This document shows, in pieces, positions 54,901-62,900 of a stretch of 64,000 nt of DNA. Position 1 is the first letter of the stretch; each line of letters opens with the position of its first letter. The DNA lies in the NCBI RefSeq assembly GCF_901709675.1, contig NC_051089.1, forward strand, positions 8,431,476-8,495,475, read 5' to 3'. The translations under genes were made by a program, and so were the position numbers. This stretch comes from Syngnathus acus. Lineage: Eukaryota > Chordata > Actinopteri > Syngnathiformes > Syngnathidae. A model generated the notes under the pieces. It was not told the origin of the DNA and did not search any database. It worked only from the letters and a program-made list of their open reading frames with translations.

Positions 54901-57900
54901 AAAAGTCTATTTTGAGTCAAAACAATAGATCCACTACCTTGTACAAGATTCGTCACACATACTTCTGGGTGGCAATAAGTCAAGTGGCGCAACTCCAAAC
55001 ACAACAGGTTTAGTCATCGTTTTCAGGTCGGGTCAGCGTTAGTCATTCGTGTTCTGCCACTCTGATGCCTTTCGTTTACAAAAATGATAATAAGGTGTGT
55101 TGCTATTTATTTTATGCAGGAATATTGTAGTGGAATTAGTATCATCCAGGCTCAAATTTCAAAGCTCCTCCTGCAACATCCCGAAGCTGATATTTGGGGG
55201 CTTACAAGACCAGCCTCCCATTAAAATAAACTGACAAGAGCCAATAATTAATGGCCCTGAGAACGTACAAACTGCCTACCTCGCATTCCTAAATCTGAAA
55301 CAAAAGCATCTGCTGACATCGCTTTGACCTATAATTAACCTCCTATTGATGTGATTCTGCGAGTGTTGTGATGAAATTTTGTGCTACAGCAATTTCAATT
55401 AGATGGAATGTTTTAATAGGAGGCATCTGTATGCTTTAAAAGGTGCATTTGCTGGATCTGCTGTTGCTTAACTGCTGTCGTGTACAAGAGTCTGCTCTCA
55501 CAGGCCGGCAATGCAGTTTCCCTGCAAACACTGCAGCAGCCCACAGCACAGGGAACTTAATCAAGCAGGAAATAGATGTAAAAAGAACACAGCATGGACC
55601 GGCGCTTAGGCAGCTGAGCGCTCCCCCTGCTTCTGTGTTTGTCTGATATGCATCCAGCTCAGATTTGTATCACACTAAATCAGATATTTTACACCCCATA
55701 ACCAGATTACAATGATTGAATCTTCAGATCACACGGAACATCGCTTGTAGAACAAATGTTGATGTGAGAACAATGTGATTGATTTTCATTAACAAGTCAT
55801 TGCATTTGTCCCTGCATGGCTTCCAAAAACAACTGAATGGTGAAAGAAACAACAAAGCAATCAAGCTGTTTGAAATTTTCTTCAGCCAGATTTATTGATT
55901 TATCTGCAAAGTTTATTACTTGGGAAAAGAATAATTTACACATTCTTTACACAAAACAATAAAATCAAACAGATTCTTCTTTGGATTTCATTCAGTTGAT
56001 TTAAAAACAATGATTTTTTGTTTATGTTTTCAGCATCGGAATATCACAACCTAAACACCTCTATTGCCACCCGAGACTTTTGGGTTATCACAGGTAAGAG
56101 TATGAATAAATGTTTTTTTTTGCCCTTTACAGTTGTGTGTGGAAGCCAGCCTCACTTGTTGCAAACTAACTAAAGATCAAATATAAAAGCCAAAAGGAAA
56201 TATTAAAATAACTATTGTGAAAAATCCTAAATTAAACAATTATATCCCTGACTCAACAAGATAATGTTAGAACTATGGTCTTGTGACCCTGAATAAATTG
56301 CAACAACCTTAAATTACAAAAGGCGATTATCAGTGAGTAAAAGTATAGCTAATAGTTAGCGAGGCTCAGGTCCTGATTATAGTTCAAATCAAAATCATTT
56401 CAATACCCAACTTTTGCAAACATATTCTCGACACGTATCTAATTTCGCCTCTGTGTCAGATTTCTAACCACCCACTGGGGCTCTCTCATGTGTCCGTCCC
56501 CCTTCACAGTAATCCAGGATGTGGATAACGCCAGCCTGGCCGAACTGTACCAAAGCTTTGCCAGTCTGATGGAGCAGAGGCTTGCCGAGTTGTTTGTGCT
56601 GGCAGGCCAGCAGGGCACTCGCTTCAAACGAGCTACCGCTGTCGGCAGCTACACTGTCCAGGTATGATAGAGATGGCCGTCCACGGGGATTACCAGCTCT
56701 CAGTTGCTCTAGAAGAAAGAATCATATATAATAGATGCTACTGAGTGCCTCACATGAATTTATAGCACGCAGTGAGAATGTTTGGCTCACAGCATGATGG
56801 GTCAGATTTGGATGTTGTTTCAAAATCTCATGTTAGGTTAATTGACACCTGCTGTGTTTCCTCTCCAATGCATGGCAACCACTCAGCTTGGGATGGTTCT
56901 CCTCGCTATTGACACGTTTCCATTTCTGGAGCATGGTCAGCCAGAGTAGTGCTTGATAGTAAACGAATGACTTACAGCACTGCTGTTTGCTCTTTGGTTT
57001 GTTATACTGAAGACTGCAGCACTATTTGAGACCCTGGCTTGCCCAAGACCAGAACTCATCAAGATCAAGACAAGACCAAGAGTTTAGGATTAGCTGGATA
57101 GGCTTTAGCTTGCCTGTGACAATGCTCATTAAAAAAAGCTTTCATTGTTGTGTATTTCTTTGCCTAAATGAGAAGACACTAGCACATGATATTGTCTCAA
57201 TGGTCTTCTGTTTGGTCTGGTCAGATGGTGAGTCTCAGAAGAGTGCCCGGATTGAAGAATCCAGCAGAGATGACCTACTATGTTCAGCACAATGGCATTC
57301 CTTTAGCGGGCGCGTCAGCTGCCAAGGTCCTCAACACGGTGGATTCTCAGACCATGGCGCTCACCCTGGGCTACTTTGTTCAGCTGCAAGCAGAACGTAA
57401 GCAACAGCATCTTTTAAGCGCTTGACAACCTCAAACCACATAGCAGGTTCAGAAAGCAGAGCTTTTGGAAGCTTTGTGTTCTATAATCTCTCATAAAGGC
57501 TGCCTGTAGGACATTGTTTGCTCAGGCTGCAGAGCTGCTCGTGCCTGGTGAACAGAACAAGGGAGACGGTCAAGGCAGTAAACAGTTGATAGCGTTCTCT
57601 CATACAGTAGCATGTTGCCCATAACAGACTTGACATTAGGTTGAGCTAAATGTGGAGAGTTTTAGCATAGGTATAATGGCCACATCTGCATACTTTAGTA
57701 GGATAGTCAATGTTTTTTTTTTTATGCATTCAAGAATAACATAATTAGTTAGGTTCAGAATTGTGAAACCCCACATTTCACTAATCCCTGCTGTGAAAAG
57801 CGAATATCTGTGACACCATAAAAAGGGTTATAATTGCCTATAGATGCCAAAAGAAGACAGCAGAGGACTTGTTTTGTCTCAGTTAAGCTCCTAAACTTCA

Positions 57901-59846
57901 GTGGTTTCTTAGCACTAGGGTGCCACATAGCACTACTTTTATCTAAATGACGCTGACACTATTTATACAAAATAACAGCTGGCACCATATCCAAGCCCTC
58001 AACATAGAGCCTTTTGGATCTCAAGATTTCTTTCATGCTGCCGTGTGTCTTTTAAAAAAGTTGCAGAGAACACACAAACCATGCGATTCACCATTTGACA
58101 TTAATATAACGCTGAGCCAATCATTTCAGAACTCTCCAAAAACACGATTGGTGATAATGATGATGGCAATGATGATATTTTACATTCCTCAGCTGTGGTC
58201 AAGAACCCTCCAAATAACCTTTGGATCATCGCTGCAGTGTTGGCGCCCATTGCTGTTGTGACACTCATCATCCTCGTAATCACAGCTGTGCTGTGCAGAA
58301 GAAACAAAAAGGACTACAAAGCGGATGCAATCGGAAACCTCAATCCACGAGCAAAGGCAAGTGAAGATGAATCCATATGTTGAATTGGATCCTTTCCATG
58401 CACAAGTTATTTCTTTCTTGAGCCGGCTGCACACCAAACCACATGGCCAAAAACCCATTAACAATTCAGTGGCATCGTTTTGCAACTAGTTTTCAGTGTT
58501 TACTGACCATCTGCAACCAATTCGGTTGTGATTCCAAATGTTGAATGGCAACATCATAGATATAACTAATTGCTATTAGTTGTTGTATGAGTGGCATTTT
58601 TGGTGCTCTCTTCGTATTATTTAATGGAATTAGTTCATACCAGGAATGAAGTCACTGATGTATAGTTCATTTGTGTGACTTTGTGGAGCCTGGGTTCATT
58701 TGTATGTGTAGTTTATATCTATTGTGTATGTGTCCTATGATTGACTGGCAACTTGTCAGCCTTTCATGCAAAGTCAGTTGAGGTACGCTTCAGCTCCCTA
58801 AATGAAATAGAAAATGGATGGATGGAATAAATTGCTCAATGACATCAAGGAACTTGACAAATTGAGATGATAAATAAAAACGGGATCGTTACAACATCAA
58901 AGTATGATTGATCTCTAGATTTACATGGCTTTCATTCATCCCACCATCTATTCTTCCATCCAATCAATCATCCACCTTTCATTTATTCTTCCTTGATTAA
59001 AATGAGATGTCTGTAGCTACCACAATGTTCCGTTAAAACAATTTACCTCACTTTCAGATGGCCTACCGGAGGGACGTCAACTACTATCACCAGGTACAAC
59101 AATTTGTGCCTTTGCATGGTGCCATATATGGGGAATGAGCTCCACTGCTGTGTATTGTGGCGTGCTGCTGAAAACTAACACACCAGCAGCCCACTGGAGC
59201 TATAAGGCTTTTTACAATGGGATTGATTCTCTTGGATGAAAGACAATTGGCTTCAAGCAATCTCCAGATGTTGCTTGGCAGATCCAGCCAGCTTTTACAC
59301 AGTGTTTATGAAGCACAAGTGTGTGAATTTACAAGATTGCAAAGAGGCAGGGCGTCGATATCGCCCGCTCAAACTCCACTGAGCACCTTGTGCGAACCGT
59401 TATTTTTGCTGAGTCAGGCTTCTCTTCACCCGAATGGATCAGCGTCGATGAATGAAAACAAAAAGTGACACCCTCAGCACATTCCGCTGCTTTATTGGTA
59501 CTAATAAAAATCTTACGCTACCATCTGTAATCCACAGTTATTACAGTACACAATCGATCCCTCTGCGATCTTTGCATGTAAAAACACCCACAGTGATTTC
59601 CCTCCCAGTAAAAATGGTGATTGTTTTATTCTGACAGGCGTTGTGATCAGTGCATATGTTACTGCACTAGTAATTCATGTCAAGTGAACTGAATATTAGA
59701 CATGGATAAACATTCAGTGACTTCTATAGACCATATGAGGGTGTGCACTAATACATAGAGAGCTTGTTCAGTGGAGTGTCACCTTGATTTTGCAACGCCC
59801 AATGGATGCATTTGAAGCAGTATATATTTCATTCTGCTTGTGTGTC

Positions 59847-59923
<77 letters not shown>

Positions 59924-62900
59924 ATGGCATTGCGTTCTTTCTCTATACAAACAGTAAAGCATTCCTCCTCTGTTTCCCCTAGCGTATTTGAATGTTTAAA
60001 TCCATCATTATATTTTTATGAAAACTTGCCAATCTCATCACCACCTTCTGTGAGTGTTTATTAGACACCAAGTTGGAAGAAGATGAAAAGGGCTGCAGTT
60101 AAATCAATTTATATTCTTCAGTTGAAGGGACCGCAGCGGGGTAAACAGAGTTGATTTTCCCCCTAATTTCTCTAGAAATACAAGTAATGTTTATTTACAG
60201 CTATTTTTGGCAACCAGAGTTCATGGCATTCGTCTGAATGCCTTTAATAGATTATCTACTTTTGGAATATTTTAATTACATTAAATAATTCATTTCATCC
60301 CCCAAACCCAATAAACTAGACATATATTAATTAACCTACGAATTTAAGCCCTATTTTTTTTAGTAGTGTATACTCTATAGTATAAATGTTGACAGATTTA
60401 CATATAGTTTGTAACCATGAGACAATACCATAAGGAAAAGAAACCATCCCTATATATGTAAATATACATGCTAAATGCTAATAACACTAGTTTGTGCTGT
60501 TACAGATTTTCTCAAAAATAAACAGTTGAACAAAATGATTTGATGCTATTATCTTAATCCAAAATACATTCACAGTTTGATATTATCAATTGTAAACTTT
60601 TTTTCCATTATTTTTCCTCTTAGCCGGTTCAAGGGTTTGACTATGCCAAGCAGCATTTGGGGCAGCAGGGAGGCGATGAGGAGACCCTACCACCTGGTCA
60701 AGATACTTTGATGTTGTCCCTGAAAATTCGGGATGCGCCACTCTCACTGGAGAAGACCTTGAAACATGAGGGCACAGTCAACAAGGGGAACGTTACCAGT
60801 CACAAACACAAAAGGTATTTTCACCTCCATACAAATGAGCTGTATCAAAATGAAAACCCGCAGCATGCCCACCCAGCCCATTCAGAAAACTTAAAGCGTG
60901 CCCTCCGACTGCCATAATGTTGACGAACACACATGCGTGAGCAGAGATCATTCTGTGGCCAAGTCAAATTTATCATTTCACGTATTTGATAGCAAAAATG
61001 CTGTTCTGGAAATGAATTGTCTTGTTAAATCATGACTGATTGCTTAATGCAACCACAAAAAAGGGCAGGATCTCTCAAAGCCTGGATTCAATTTCAGAGC
61101 TGGATAATAAGCTCAAACTTAAATCTATGTGACGGAAAAGTCAAGGCGGAGGCTGGTTGTGTGTTTGACGTCAAGATGACTCACTGTCGTCAATCACAAG
61201 TCAGACACACTTTGGCTTTACCTTCATATTTCAATCCTAATTTGAGCATCCATGCATTCGTTTCCCTTGCTTATTCTGTGCCGACCTGGGACACAAGGAA
61301 TCTGGAACTATTACTAAGACTTATACGCAGGGACTGATCAATGTCAATTACTATAATACCCCTGTTACATGTGTAATTATAATTATAATTAATTAGAATT
61401 TTATTTTATTTTATTTTACATTAGCCACAGCTGCTATGATGGTTGGTAGCATGACTTATTCGCTACGGCAAGTTACTATTAAACTAATGACCAGTTTTTA
61501 GTTATTGGGGCAACCTAAAAATAAAATATGAGGTAATAAACCTACCCTAAAAATGTCACTTATTATGCATCACCACTGAATCCTCTCGGTTGCCGGATGT
61601 CCCTCCACGTCTGAAAAAAAACTCGCAACTTCTCCACTCAATCCTAAATTGCTTCTTCACTTTGCAAGTGCTATATCATTTTGTCTGCAGTCAAGGGGTG
61701 GATTTTTTTTTTTTCATTTTCTGCAGGTGGATATTCTGCCATTACTCATTTTAATTTGATTTGAAAGAAATGTGCAATATCATAAGAGAAATTAAGAAGG
61801 CTTAATTTTGACCAATCATTTAAACTTAGATAATGTATTTCCTTTCCTATGCCAAATGCAGTCACCGTTATCTACAGTAAGCTTCCTCCTCCCTAAAGGA
61901 AAGATTTTTCATCCTACCATTGCCTTGATCCCATTAGTCACGATTCCACACATCCTTTAACCTAACTTCTCCCCCTCATGCAGCCAATGTAAATGTATTC
62001 TCTACGTCTCTAGTAGTTATCACACAGTGCACGTCTTTGTTGAGGCCATGCTGCGCCGCTTCAACGGGAGCAGGGGGGGCATCCTCTGTTCCTCTGTCTC
62101 TCTCTTCGCTGTTATCATTCTTAGCAGACAAATGAGGGATGGACTGCGGTGCTTTGATGTCACTGTCAGCGCGCCTCTAATTCCAGCCTCAGTGCAGCGT
62201 TTAAAGGCCCTTTAACACGATGCGGACAGAGCCAGTGATTGTCTGATTACTGGCAAAATGATGTTCTCTTACTTCATCCTTTTAAATGTAGCAGACACGC
62301 CCATGTAGAATATTATCCATTGATAAGCATCTAAGCTTGCTGCTTGATTTCACATTAATTACTAGTTCAGTGCTCTATCCTTTCACTCTAATCCAAACCT
62401 AGTTAGACTGAATGTAGTCTTACTCAAGTCTATTTTTAACAAACAATTGCCATCATTATTCACTATGTATCCAAAGGTGGGACTGTTAAAGTGAAAGCGT
62501 GACATAACCTGGCTGCGAGCCCGGCTTTTCTGAGAGCTCACCGCCTCTCCTGTTGCTATGGTTACTTGCAGCAAGTTGTTGAGTGAGGACGGTTCCGTCA
62601 TCAGCAGCAAATCAGAGCTGCGGAATTCCGTCCGGGGCTTGGCGGCGCCGAAAATCACAGCGCAGCAGAAAACGACAAAGGAGGAGGCGCACAAGAGAGA
62701 CGGTGAGCGTCATACGCACACACGGCAGCGGAGGGGGGGGTTGTAAATACAAAATCATTCATGCTTCCTTTGACAAGGTCATGTGGTCATGAGACAATCA
62801 CATCCTGGTTTGAACTCTACATGCAAAGGTACACTGCAGTAGAGAATTATTTCCTCTCTGTATTTATGAAAGTAGAAATGTTACCATTCAGCTGTACACA

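Noticed and set aside
58357-58383. Extension of kiaa1549l exon 11 to a stop at 58381 (ASEDESIC)
   Set aside because: It would end the protein just after the membrane; the conserved VQGFDYAKQHLGQ tail downstream joins in phase only through the GC donor, although a short alternative form cannot be excluded.
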